DNA of 64,000 nt, taken from NCBI GenBank assembly GCA_963921825.1, contig OY997594.1:31168956-31232955 (forward strand), in the 5' to 3' direction. The position numbers were made by a program, and so were the translations under genes. Position 1 is the first letter of the stretch; the number at the start of each line of letters is the position of its first letter. Below are positions 51,878 through 63,616 of this stretch, in pieces. The stretch is from Erodium maritimum. Taxonomy: Eukaryota > Streptophyta > Magnoliopsida > Geraniales > Geraniaceae. Under the pieces are notes generated by a model that made no database searches, was not told the origin of the DNA, and worked only from the letters and a program-made list of their open reading frames with translations.

Positions 51878-53022
51878 TTTTTTGATAAACTCGAAAATTT
51901 TATTAAAAAAGGACATGTTTCAAGAAGAAATAAGTTAAAAGGTTAGAAGATCAGTAACACACTTACAAAGGAGCTCTGATATGGGGAGAACTAAAGGAAA
52001 AAACCTTAACCCAAAAAACAGATAACACCAAAACCAACAAAACAAAACAAAACAAAACTAATGCGCCGAATTCTGCCGAGCCTTGTGGGACGCCCTCCAC
52101 AAGGTCGAAATGGGTGGCGTTGTCTTGACGGTACGTTCCCTAGTCAAAGAACGTGCTCTCGAACGAGTACACACAGTATAGTTAGAAGGTCGACTTTGAT
52201 GAGATTGGAGTAGGGCATCCTTCCACGGGCTACTCTTTTCCCCTGTTTCAACCGAAACTTCCAAACCGTCGATGTCTGAAACCGGAGTTGCCGGTCTTGT
52301 CCCAACTCCGGCTACTTCTAAAACTGAACCGGGCACAATCTTTTCAATCCCATTATCAACCGGGCTCGATGGAACACAAACCTAACCCTTTAAATGGGTT
52401 GGAGGCAGGCCCAAAGCAAGTGGACGCGAGCCCAAGCCCTTAGAATCAGGAACCGAAAGCGTGGCAGACAAAACAGAGTCGTCGTCTCCACGCCGCGCCT
52501 CTGACGAAATCACCTCCGCGATCTTCTCTGCTCCGCGAATCGCTACCAGAGAATCCTCACGATCCTCTCCGCGATCCGTTGCCGATGATAACTCACCAGA
52601 AAAGGAAAAAAGATGTCGAGGATCGCGAGATACACGGAGAACCTGTTTGCGTATCTCCTCTGACAACCAACTGGCGACCAACGACGAAGTCCGGCCACCG
52701 GATAACAAGAGTTCTACCAGATTCCCATCCTCTAAGGTGGCTTTCTTCACCTGAACAGACGCTACTTCCAAACCTTCACCCCGGGCTTGAGTACCAGACA
52801 TGCTCTATTTTGAATCCAATCGACCTTCAGACGGAAACGATGCCTTTTCCGGTCGTGCTAACGCCACAAAAAGGATATATCCGTTGTATTTGAATCCGTC
52901 AAAAACCTCAATGGCCTTCAGAGCAGAAGCAGGCGAGAAAAAAATCCACGAAGCCGAAACAACAGCCCTTCCTGTTCGGTCTTTTAATCGCTAAGGCCGA
53001 TTTAATTTGTCCAAATTTCCAA
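51878..53022 (-). mobile_element. RRM-type LINE copy, 1.15 kb, with TSD
   Basis: Minus-strand copy flanked by a 16-bp TSD AATGTGGTGTTCTTTT (51862-51877 and 53023-53038). It begins inside the RRM of ORF1 (WIFFSPASALKAIEVFDG, then YILFVALARPEKA). It continues with an open 139-codon frame (52,801-52,382, MSGTQARGEGLEV...) and, after a stop, with SPWKDALLQSHQS near 52,210. It then ends in AATAAAATTTTCGAG and poly-A. It is 5'-truncated and lacks ORF2. The 3' tail resembles that of the copy at 40,130. Confidence 0.85.
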
Positions 53023-53344
53023 AATGTGGTGTTCTTTTAAATTCAGGAGTTTGCATCACAAATCATCCTGGCCAACACATGATTTTGCACCCCTGACCCC
53101 TAATCTCACGATGTACATGCTCTGAGTGACTTGATTCACGTTATTGTATGATTCACGAATCGATGGCAACAAACTAAAAGCCGTCACGTTACGGTTGACG
53201 TGAAAGCCAATGGCTATAAACATTTTTTTTGTGTTTTTAAATTATAATAAATAAATAAAAAAATCAGAATAAAAAGATCCTATAAATACACCAATATTTC
53301 CACATTACATTCATCCCTACCACAATATCAAAATAAACTTTCTC

Positions 53345-55294
53345 TCTCGTTTTTGTGTTCGAGCTATGGGTGATTCCGAAGCGGACGTTTGTGCAATGGC
53401 GACACGAACCCGACGAAGGGCGTAGTTTGAAGAAGGGATGCAACCACAATTGGACACATTGAGGAGAATGCTCGAAAGCTGGGAACCTTTCCGAAGAGAG
53501 ATTAACAGAGGCCGTGTCGAAGTCAACGAACGACAAATGCGGGATTATTCTGATGACGACCCTAAATATGGGTCTGAGATGTTTAGGCGTCGATATCGTT
53601 GAGCCGGCCCCTTTTTACTCGGTGATGGAAAAGGTAGCAGAGCATGACGATTAGTTCGTTTAAAAGTCGGACACTTTCGGACGCATGAGGTTATCAACAC
53701 ACCAAAAATGCATCGTCGCAAATCACTACGAATTGGGGGTAAGTAGCATACACAAACGTGTGCGTCGAGATTGTAAGGCAATTGTTGAGGTTTTTATAGA
53801 GTACGAGCGAGCACCAAATGTGAAGGACTTGACCCGATTACTAGAATCGGGATACAGACGAGGGTTACCCGACATGAATGGGAGTTTTGACTACATGTAA
53901 CAGGAGTGGAAGAATTTTCCAACTACATTCCAAAGAGCCTTCGGCCGAGGAGATCACCACGGGCGTCCAACCATAATGGTGGAATTTGTAGCATCCCATG
54001 ATTTATGGATTTGGAATGAGTTTTTCGACAAAGTTGGCTCGAACAATGACATCAACATTCTCAACGAGGACACTTATTCAATGGCGTTATTACTTTTCGT
54101 GAACTATGAGATCAACGAGACTTGATACGACTGACTTTATTATTTGGTTGATGGCATTTATCCAACCTAGAGTCGGTTCGTGAAATCGATTCGACATCCC
54201 AACCAACCTAAACACACATTGTTTGCTTAAGTCCAAGAGGGGTTTGGAAAAGATATTGAACGAGCTTTTAGAGTACTTCAAGCATGATGCACATAATTTT
54301 CCGACCCGCTCGTATTTGGGACAAGTATACATTGGTTGATATCATGCACACTTGTATATATCTACACAACATGATTGTACAGGTAGAACGTGATCGGTAC
54401 GCTTAAGGAGCTGGGTATAACGAGCCCCCTCCGAAAATACCTGATTGAACACCGCCTCAAATATGACCCCACATAAGGCCCATATGCTACCAACAACACT
54501 TGGCCGCTCAAGCACATCTCAAAAATGATAAAATCCACTAGAAACTTCAAGCTGGCCTTATTGAGGACATATTTGATCGCTTTAGAGCGGATTACAAATC
54601 AGACGATTAAGTTTATGTACTTCTTCTTTCCTTTATTTCATCCACACACTTATCTCAACCCTCTCCTCCTTCAACACATCTTCTTCTCATTTGTTTGCAA
54701 GGAGTGGGTTATTCTTTGGTTGTTGGTCCCCTTTGGTCTGTTGAGGAGGAAATACACCTCATGGTCACGTGGATCGAAAAATACCGATGTCGGTGGAAAA
54801 TATTTGTAGAAACTTTACATCAATTTTGTAGACTTGGGAGACAAAGACTTTCCTAAAAAACGTAGAAACAAGTCAAACATCATTGAGACAAGAATAGTCA
54901 GAAGTGCAGACACTTTGATGAGATCTACCGGAATCATGTGAAATACCGAAAAAGAGCAACCTACGAAGAAGTCATGAGTGCGATGTTGTCCGACTACGCA
55001 CTCAAATACTGGAAATTCACAAAACATGCTTGGTGAAACTTTTTCAAAGATCAGCCGAAGTGGCATGCCTACATTGGCGCGAGTGAGTAGTTGCAATATC
55101 CAATGTTTTTCATTTGTTTAAATATGTTTTATATAAATGTCATCTTTCCTTGTTCAAAATAAAATTCGATATTTCTTTTGGAGTTCTTCTGAATATTATT
55201 AAACTTACCGAACAAATAACCATGAATGATTTATCATGAAAACATTCTCTAACCATCAACTAGTGGGTTTACACTATGGATGCTCTTTCATATT
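53345..55294 (+). pseudogene. PIF/Harbinger remnant 1 (transposase plus second ORF)
   Basis: Plus-strand remnant. The N-terminal part of the transposase reads MRDYSDDDPKYGSEMFRRRY near 53,540. The DDE region is recognisable in broken frames between 53,880 and 54,380 (FSTKLARTMTS, FIIWLMAFIQP, then EKILNELLEYF). From 54,700 to 55,090 a second reading (YEEVMSAMLSDYALKYWKFT, then FKDQPKWHAYIGAS) resembles the accessory Myb/NAM-type protein of these elements. The sequence TATGGATGCTC at about 55,285 looks like a terminal repeat. Many stops. Left end not found. Confidence 0.6.
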
Positions 55295-55317
55295 AACTAC
55301 ATTATGGTGGTTAATGA

Positions 55318-56279
55318 AGCGCGATGAATCCGGGCATGCTTTACAGTCTTGACTGCATGCACTGGGAGTGGAAGAATTGTCCAACATCACTGCGAGGCTC
55401 CCATTCAAGGAGCGACCACGAGAATCGACCAACCGTTGTTCTTGAGGCGGTTGCTACTCGTGACTTACGGATTTGACACTCGTTCTTTGGCATGACAGGA
55501 TCAAACAACGATTTAACAGTGCTCAACCATTCCAGACTGTTCGCAGAGGTTATCAATGGTTGGCAACCACCGGTTGAATATACGATAAATGGTAACCACT
55601 ACATACTCCTGTATTATCTTGTTGATGACATTTACCCATTAGCTCAATGACCGAAACAAAAGAAGTTTGTTGAAGTCCAAGAAGCTTGCAGGAAGGATGT
55701 GGAACGAGCATTCAGTTCACTCCAAGCTCGGTTTCACATGATTACTCGACCGAGTCGCTTGTGGATGCCCCGGGACCTTGGCTTGGTGATGAATGCATGT
55801 CTTATCATGCACAATGTGATAGTCGAGGCAGAATATCATACATACAACAACTACATTGAACCAACAGATGAGGGTGGGCCAAGTGAACCAAATTTTGCGC
55901 GAGGAAGCTTCGTCCCGTCCCAAGTCATACTCGGAAACACTCTGAGGATGCAAGATGAACGCATACATTATCAATTGAAGGACGACCTCGTCGAACACAT
56001 TTGGAGACGCTTAACTTAGTTTATCGCTTCGTAGTTCAAATTTCGATCGGCCATCTTGTACTAGTTCTTCTATTGTAATGCAATTTTGTTTAATTTAATT
56101 CTTATTTTGGGAATATTTTATTCATACCGTTGGTGGCTCCCAGCCGGTAAAAATTCTTCCATTGCACGGTGCTGGCGTTTCCCGCCGGCGGTGAGCTGGC
56201 GGGGAGACAAAAAATATTATTTTAATACTCACCGCCAACAACTCCCCGTTAATGCCGGCGGTGAGCGTTATGGATGCTC
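55318..56279 (+). pseudogene. PIF/Harbinger remnant 2 (C-terminal transposase)
   Basis: Plus strand. It starts abruptly inside the DDE domain (MLYSLDCMHWEWKNCP). It continues TVVLEAVATRDLRI, GSNNDLTVLNHSRLFAEVIN, YYLVDDIYP, then FVEVQEACRKDVERAFSSLQ and NACLIMHNVIVE, ending at 56,019. Two or three in-frame stops (after LRI, after PLAQ). It ends with GTTATGGATGCTC/TAA at 56,279, a Harbinger-type terminal repeat with TAA target. The N-terminal part is missing. Confidence 0.75.
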
Positions 56280-56529
56280 TAAGAGCATCCATAATCATTA
56301 GGCCTGGCTGAGGTTGAAAGGAGAGGCTGATAGCATAAAGTAATAAAATTGTTTCTCTCTCCTCTTTCAGTCATTTGTAGTTCATGATTTTACAACAGGC
56401 TGATAGCATAAAAAAGTAATATGAAATTTAAATGCAAACACATTAAATGAAAATGTAATTTCCTTGAGGATAATTAAAATGCTAACATATTAATCGAAAT
56501 AAACTAAAATGAAAGATAACTTTTCTTCT

Positions 56530-57909
56530 TCATCATCAAACTTATTCCAAATGCGTTCGATGAGGTATGCTTTCATGCATGATGAGCACGTTTATCATGG
56601 ATCATTTGGTTGTTTGCTTTGATGACATTCGCCGCGATGAAGCTTCCTTGTGATAATCTTGGTACGTTAGACCTATCTTCATCTATTTGTTTAATGTAGC
56701 CATCATACGTATAACGTTCTACCTCGACAATCATATTGTGCATGATAACACATGCAGTCATGACTAGGTCGAGGGAAGAGGACTTCTACATTCGACTCGA
56801 GTGATAATGTGAAACCAAGATTTAAGGACCCCAAATGCTCGTTCTACATCCTTCCTGTATGCCTTTTGGACTTGAGCAAATTTCTTGTGCTTCGAAAGTT
56901 GAGCCAATGGGATTGTATTTACAAAAACTGGCCACGAAGGGTAAATACCATCAACCAGATAATAAGGAAGGTTGTACTGGTGTCCATTTCCCGTGAATTG
57001 GACCTGTGGTTTCCAATCATTGACAACGTCCGAGAACAACCTTGAATGGTTAAGCACAGTTAAGTCATTGTTGGAACCTGTCATGCCAAAAAACGCGTGG
57101 AAAATCTATAAGTCACGCGTGGCAATGACCTCGAGAACCACGGTCGGTCTGTTTCTGTGATCCTTCCTCGAATGAGAACCTTTTAGTGCCGCCGGACAAT
57201 TCTTTCACTCCTAGTGCATGCAGTCAAGACTACCCAACATCCCGGGAAATCTATGCCCCTCATTCACCGTTAATATGTGATTCATATCAGCCTGTGTGGG
57301 CTTACGTGGATAAGTCATGCCAGATATAGTAACTATTGCCTTGCAAATTTTTTTGACACACTCAAAGAGTCGTGCTTTCGCCAAGTCTTAGATACTCGTC
57401 CGTTCCATCGACTGCAATTCCATAACACAATTTCCTTATAGATGTAGTACATTTTTGATACGAAGATAATGATACTTGACCCAAACCGTCCATGCTTTTC
57501 TTGAAGTATGCATTTTTTCTCTAACTAACGGACAATACACGTGAACACATCCTTTGGCCTTCGGAAACGGCGATGAAATTGCGCTTCAGTGTACACTGGG
57601 GGGGTTATTGAAATAATCACACATTAAACGTTTGAGGCCAGTAACTCGGTCTCTCTTGATGTAGTTTTTCTTCTTATGTTGTTGTGGTAGGATCATGGTT
57701 TCGTCTAACAAACTCTAAAACTCTTCCGATGGGTTGGTGACACTATCTTCGATTACACGTTCCAACATTCGCTCGACCTTCTGCTCGTTGGTTGGTAACG
57801 CTCTTTTTGTATTGGAATTGCTCGTCATTTCGCTAAAAAATATAAAGAATACAAGCTTTTGAGGTTGGGAGAGTTGGGAACGAAATGTAATTTTTTGGTT
57901 GCTACACAT
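56530..57909 (-). pseudogene. PIF/Harbinger transposase remnant 3
   Basis: Minus strand. The N-terminal signature is NYIKRDRVTGLKRLMCDYFN, then (shifted) QFHRRFRRPKDVF, near 57,690-57,540. After a degenerate middle, the DDE part reads MTGSNNDLTVLNHSRLFSDV, YYLVDGIYPSWPVFVNTI and YRKDVERAFGVLKSWFHIIT (57,084-56,764). The C-terminus is ACVIMHNMIVEVERYTYDGY (56,761-56,573). Its sequence is close to that of remnant 2, showing one family in both orientations. Several stops and shifts make it inactive. Confidence 0.78.
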
Positions 57910-58022
57910 ATGAATTTATAGTAGTTTTGGGTCATATTAACAATAAATTTTGATTTTTTCAAAATTAAAATGTATAAAATTGAGAGTCAACTATCGATCA
58001 ACTAAAATATAACTGTTGACGT

Positions 58023-61000
58023 GGCTTAACTGTGACAATCGTAATATTACTCAACAAACAAGTTAGAGATTCAAAAGTAGCAGTAATTTCAAATAAGAAT
58101 TCTCTCTCAACTTTGAGACCTCTCCTAGCCCTAGCCCGCGCCCGCCGCTATGGTGCCTGCCCCGAATACCACCGCTCCTATCAGTGGCCCTCTCCTCCCT
58201 CTTCCTTCCCCTCACCCCTCTATTGTGGGTGGGGATAAGGTTCGCCGTCGACGTAAACCCAAGTCTACCATGGCTGAATCGCCCCTTCACCACCCTGCGA
58301 CCCCTCTACTCCAGAGTTTGATCCTGGCATGAGGCTTATCTTTCGGATCGGCCTCGCTGGTATCGGCTCCTAAGCCAAAGAGGGGGAGGCCTTTGCGCCG
58401 CACTCGGGTGACTTCCTCTCAAAGTAATGGTCTTCTGACCTTACCGCCCCCGAACCCTAATCTGAAGCCGCCTTCCTCTGACCCCCCATCCTTTTCTGTC
58501 GGCCCCACAATTGGCCATGATCTCGCTCTAGTTCCGATCGATGGGGACAGGAACCCTAGGGTTCCGCTAGTCACCAGCGAGGAAATAGGGAAGTCTAGGG
58601 CTGAGGCGAGTATCGATGTTGGTAGTGGGGTATCTAGGGTTCCGTCTACCCTCGGTGTTACCCCGATCTTACCTAGGGTTTCACCCCATCCAAGCCTTGA
58701 CCCGGATCGGGCTCCAACTCCCAAAATTACGTGGGCACAGGTGGTCATCCCTACATCTAATGAAGTGGGGATTAACCCCAAGGGATCTCTCGCATTGCAG
58801 AGAGATCCGGCGAAAGAATGGCCTCGATGGAGGAGCTTCCAAGAACAGCGGCCCTGGCCTTGGGGCTGGGGCGATGTCTGCCCAACCCGGTCAACTTTCC
58901 AATCATACCAGCGGCCTTGACTACCCCACCAGGGATGACCCGGGACCGGTCGAAACACCTTCTTACAGAGGAATTCCCTTCGGTTGAGACTTCCAAGGAG
59001 GCTGATCTCTAGAATTCTCTGGAGGGTCTGTAGGACGGGTTCTCGTCCTGCTCTATGGACGATGAAGAAGAAATTGAATGGTGGTCCCATCGTGTCTGGC
59101 GGCGACATCAACGACATTAGCTCGCCAGCAATGGGGACTGCTAGGTTGGCTGTGGTCACCAAAACCCCCACGGAAGGACATGCTCCTTCACATCATTACC
59201 AATGCATATGGTAAGGCTGCGGAAGGGCTAGTGGTCAAGGACATAGGGCCGGGACTGTTCGGCTTCTACTTTCGGTCATCGGAATCTAGGGCGTGAGTCC
59301 GAGGTAATGAGCCCTGGTGCATCGATGGGCGGATCCTATTGCTTGGCGACTTGGACCCGTGCGCTCATGAGTTTCCCGCTCTGGACCGAGTATAATTATG
59401 GGTCCATGTTAGGGGACTACCGCCCCTGGTTCGGACGAAAGAGACGGTATCACTATCGGGGATGCCCTGGGGATGTGTGTAGATCTCCCATGTGACCAAT
59501 GAGGCTTGTGTTGGGGAGGGATCGTCAAGTTCGATTATGGCACCTCTTGGAAAGGCCCTTGAGAAAGGGGTTGGTGCTCCGGTTCCTAGAGTTTCCAGAG
59601 CCTATCAGTGTGGGGCTCACGTACTTAAAGCTTCCGAGCTTCTGCTATAACTGTGGCCGGCTAGGCCATATCTTGAAGGACTGTACGTGGGCGGTTCGGG
59701 GTCCACCTCGACTTGGATCTTTCATGTGAAGACCGCGTCGATACAAAGTTTTAATTTATTTAATTTTATTCGATCGGAACATCGATGTTGAAATTCGGAT
59801 TGGGTTTTGGTAACGACGAGGTTGAAATTCTGTTTAAATTTTAATTCGTTTTAAAAAAAGGGTAAGGGTCGGACCGGGTCGGACCAGACCCGACCAGCAA
59901 CCCGGCCAGGCCAGACCCGGCCCGGCAAGACTGGTCCAGCTCTTCCCCAGCTTTGGGCCGGGCAACCTAAGGCCCACCAAAGGCCCATATCCCCGCCGGC
60001 CCGTTCTACTTATACCAAATGTTAGGGTTTCTACCCTCATTCACCATCTCCTTCGTTTGATTCCGCCGAACTCCCCCTCGAGCAGCGCCTCCCTCTCTCC
60101 CAAATCTCTATCCATCTTCTCGAATCCAAGCCGCCTCGATCCCGACCTTCTCTCTCCTGACTCCGTCCTCTCGCCGCCCCTCTCCCTTGTCGCCGCCATC
60201 CACACAACCCCCCATCTCCTTCGCGTCTCCGGTCAGTCGCGCCTCCACCAACAGCTCCCGAGCTCGTTTCCGGCCACCACTCTCCCCCACCCCCTCACCT
60301 CCTTCTTCTCCGTTCGCCTCTCACCCGCCTTCGTTCAGCCCGAGCTCCCCCTCGCACCGCCGGCGCCGCCCTCTCCCGAATCTTCCGCCGCCGCCCTTTG
60401 TCCCCCACGGTGAAATTCACAAAACCGTGAGGTTTTGTCCGACCAGTTTCAAACCGAGACGTTCTCTCCTTCATCTTCTTCTTTTCTGAGTTTTTTCTTG
60501 TGGATCTCGGGTTTTTTTTGTTGAAACCGTTTTGTTTTAGATTGAACCGAGTAGTTTGTGTAACAAAAGGGAAAAGAAATGAAACCTTTTTCGAGTTAAA
60601 TCAAGTGGAAGTTTCAAAATTAGATTTAAAACTAAAAAGGGAAAATTAATTTGAAACAATTTTGGTCTGATTCGAGGAGTTTGGGTAATTGAATCTGTGA
60701 ACAGATCTGAAACGTGGAGCGATTTTTGAACGAGTTGGAACCGAACGAGTGAACCGAACGAATAAATCGGACTTAGAACAGGATTAAAAACAGAATCACT
60801 GAATTGGGTGCATCGGGAACCGTTCCCTGACATACGCCTCGGGGTTCGTGCCACGGAACCCATACCTCGGGAACTGTGTCTCAAAAACAGTGCCTCGGGA
60901 TCCGTGCCTCGGAAAACGTGCACCGGGTTCTGAGTTCGGTGCGCGGGTGCTCGAGCCCGATTCGTTGTAATCCCGCTTTTAGCCAGCTCGAGTTTAAAAG

Positions 61001-63616
61001 ACAACTGTTAAACCTAAATCGAAACCGTCGTAACGTTTATTTCGACTTTGGAATCGTGTTTGAGTTTGGCTTTCGTTTTGTTTTAGAGTCCGGCTTCAAT
61101 CGAAGAGAAGAGCGGAGGTAGCGAGCCAGGACGTCAGCAGCTAGGAGACGTAGCAGTCGGTTCGTCTTGAGGTAGGGAAAGTAGCGGATACCGCTTTAAT
61201 TACGGAATGTTATTAGTATGCATGCTAGGAAATAATAAAACCAGAAAGATCGTAGTTTGGCATGTAGGATGCGAACAACTAGCGTAGACGTATGAAATGT
61301 GAACATTTACGTTTTTCTGTCCTGGGAATTGATGTGCTGGTAGTTTCGGGCCATGACGTGCACGTAGGATTGTTTGCTGAGTGCTTTGTGCTGTTTGAAC
61401 GGATAATAAATAACGAACATGAAAACGAGTAGAATTTAATTAGTGATGCATGTTGATGACCTGTGTGGTTATGTCCTGTTTAATTGATATGTTGAACTGT
61501 GGGACGGTTGGTGTTTTGATATCGGTCAAGTCGGTGGGGCTACCACGTTGAACGTGGGGTCGGTAAGTGATGGTAAGTACGTGACGGTTTGAGTGTGTTT
61601 AAGAGTTAATAAGACTATACTCGGTGTTTCATGATTGTGACTGTGTGTGGGCAAGTGTGCCATGTTTGTTGTAATGTGAACCTTGTTTGTGATATGACTG
61701 GGTGAGTGATAGACCGGCTGTGTGTGATGTTGAGGTGGTCCGGTCGGCAAACCAAGACTAGCTTGGGCTTTGTGCTGTATGTTTTATCCGTGTTGTGTGT
61801 TCCAAGAAAAGACGTAACCGGAGTGATACTTGCACCGTGGGATAGTTCCGGTGTAGTGTATCGAGGCCAAGGATGGCGTGTTTGATACCCGAGTCTCTGT
61901 GGCGGGAATAATATGGCCCTGATTCTACGTGACAGGAAGACGTCCGACTGAGGGATTTCCGGTCTTGGATGTTACCCCGATTCTACGTGACGGGAAGGTG
62001 TCGGGACCGGGGCTTCGTGTTACGGTACGACATAAATGGTTGGGTGCATTCGGTGGTGTTGGAAACTGCTATACGGGATACGCGTTTGTTCTGTTGTGTG
62101 CTCTATGCTTGTTGATTGGTTGTGTGCCCTGTTTTAAGTGTGGTTTGGTCTTGAGTTGAGGATTGTGGGTACGAGCTCCGTTGAAAATGGTTGTACTAGA
62201 ATTTGTGATTGGGCCTGAGGGTCGTGCTGGGATAACGAGTAGCGTGGGAGTTACGGGTTGTGATTGAGTCTACGGGTTGTGTTCCACCCCGATGATCTAT
62301 GATCCTTTGGGAACATTTCCGGGTCCTCCGTTGAGGTGCGTTCTTAGGGAACGTTTCCGGTCGCCCGATGCATGTGTCTCCTCTGGACCGAGGGGCTATT
62401 CGAGATGATACGATAACTTTAGGGGATGTTCTAGTAGTAATTTGGGAACTGCGGTACAAGATGTCCGTTGGTTGTTTCATGTGTGATACGTTGTTGTTCC
62501 GTTAAGATTTTACCTGTGTAAGTGGTCGTTAAGCGTGTTGTAAGTTTTGCTATGAACCCCGTGTCGGCAGTTAGATATGCTATACTAGTATGCCCTAATT
62601 GTACGGTTACTCGTGGTGGTGAGCCGATGTTCATTACTTTAAGTACTTTTCCTACTGAGTGAAAGCTCACCCCTTACCTTGTTGTATTTCACGTTTGAGC
62701 GGGATGTGTACTAGCTAGATGCTCGATGCTTGGGAGATAACGAGGGTCCTAGGCTAGTTGTCTAGTGACGTACCGTGTTTTGAACCAAAAACGGTTTTTA
62801 CGATTTATTTAAGAGCTGCTGGCTCTTTTTATTCGAATTTATGAAATGTTGTTTTAGTATTTCCGCTTTATTTACTTGATAATTTAGTTCACGTCTCGAG
62901 TCTGGTCAAACCCGGATTTGGGGCGTGACATTTCATGCTGGAATATGACAGGGATAAGCAAGTCAAGTGGTATGCCACAGACTAGGGGGAGACGACCAAC
63001 CTACCTAACCCCCCGGGTTTTGGCCCGCTAGGGCCTTTGCAACTGACCAAAGCTCCCCGGACTCCCACACCCCCTTGGTTGGAGCTTAAGGGTTCGACTA
63101 GTAGGGCTCCACCTCAGCCTTCTGTCTCTTGTTCAGGGGTTCTGCCGCGACTCTCCACTTAGGACGCAGTAGCTCGTGCAGACAGGGAAACAATTAGGGC
63201 GGTATTTTCCGGAGCGGCGGGACTAGGGGCTGGCCAGGGTACCCTCAAAAGGCCGACGATCGGGGACCCCGGGATGATTAAGCTAGGACGGGTAAGCAGA
63301 CCCGCCAGGAGGAATAAGTACTGACACATGCATCAGAGACTGGATCTGGGAGGGGTCCATGTATGATGCGCTGCCTCCCCCCATCACTTTTACTATTGAG
63401 GTCCATCGAGATCTCCGGTCTTCTAGTCTCCCCATTCGTTTTCTATCATTTCCCGTGAGACATCAAAACACCGTCGGTGGCGGTTATGGTACTAAAAGGG
63501 TCAGAGAACCTTTGTTCATTCATTCTGACCCTATCTCAGTGGTCGAGGAGCTTGTTCCTCGGTGCACACTTATGGAATCATGGTTATTAAATGAAACTGC
63601 ACATTTCGCTCAAAAA
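58023..63616 (+). mobile_element. LINE copy A (ORF1-only), split by solo LTR 3
   Basis: Plus-strand L1-type LINE with a 19-bp TSD, AAAATATAAC(T/C)GTTGACGT, at 58004-58022 and 63617-63635, the right copy merging with the poly-A. ORF1 is broken but readable. A Pro-rich N-terminus begins MVPAPNTTAPISGPLLPLP at 58,150. Then comes ELPRTAALALGLGRCLPN (58,830), then a DUF4283-like domain (KPPRKDMLLHIITNAYG, VVKDIGPGLFGFYF, SNEPWCIDGRILLLGD; 59,160-59,370). A CCHC knuckle, CYNCGRLGHILKDC, lies at about 59,640-59,682. Solo LTR 3 interrupts right after the knuckle. Beyond it (62,936-63,616) a Pro-rich tail leads to the 3' end ATTTCGCTC plus poly-A. Net length is about 2.4 kb. No endonuclease or reverse transcriptase. 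Confidence 0.82.
59725..62930 (+). mobile_element. Solo LTR 3 (long-LTR Gypsy-like), 3,206 bp
   Basis: Starts TGTGAAGACC and ends TTTGGGGCGTGACA, with a perfect 5-bp TSD TTTCA (59720-59724, 62931-62935). Organised like solo LTRs 1 and 2: a GC-rich leader, a GAGGTAGGGAAA-GTAGC motif near 61,170, and GGTGGTGAGC..CTTTTCCTAC near the 3' end. The sequence is more diverged, so it is another subfamily of the same group. No internal region. The GC-rich frames at 60,057-60,489 are leader sequence. Confidence 0.85.

Noticed and set aside
60057..60489. Two Pro/Ser/Arg-rich ORFs
   Set aside because: Inside solo LTR 3; the same type of GC-rich leader as in solo LTR 2.
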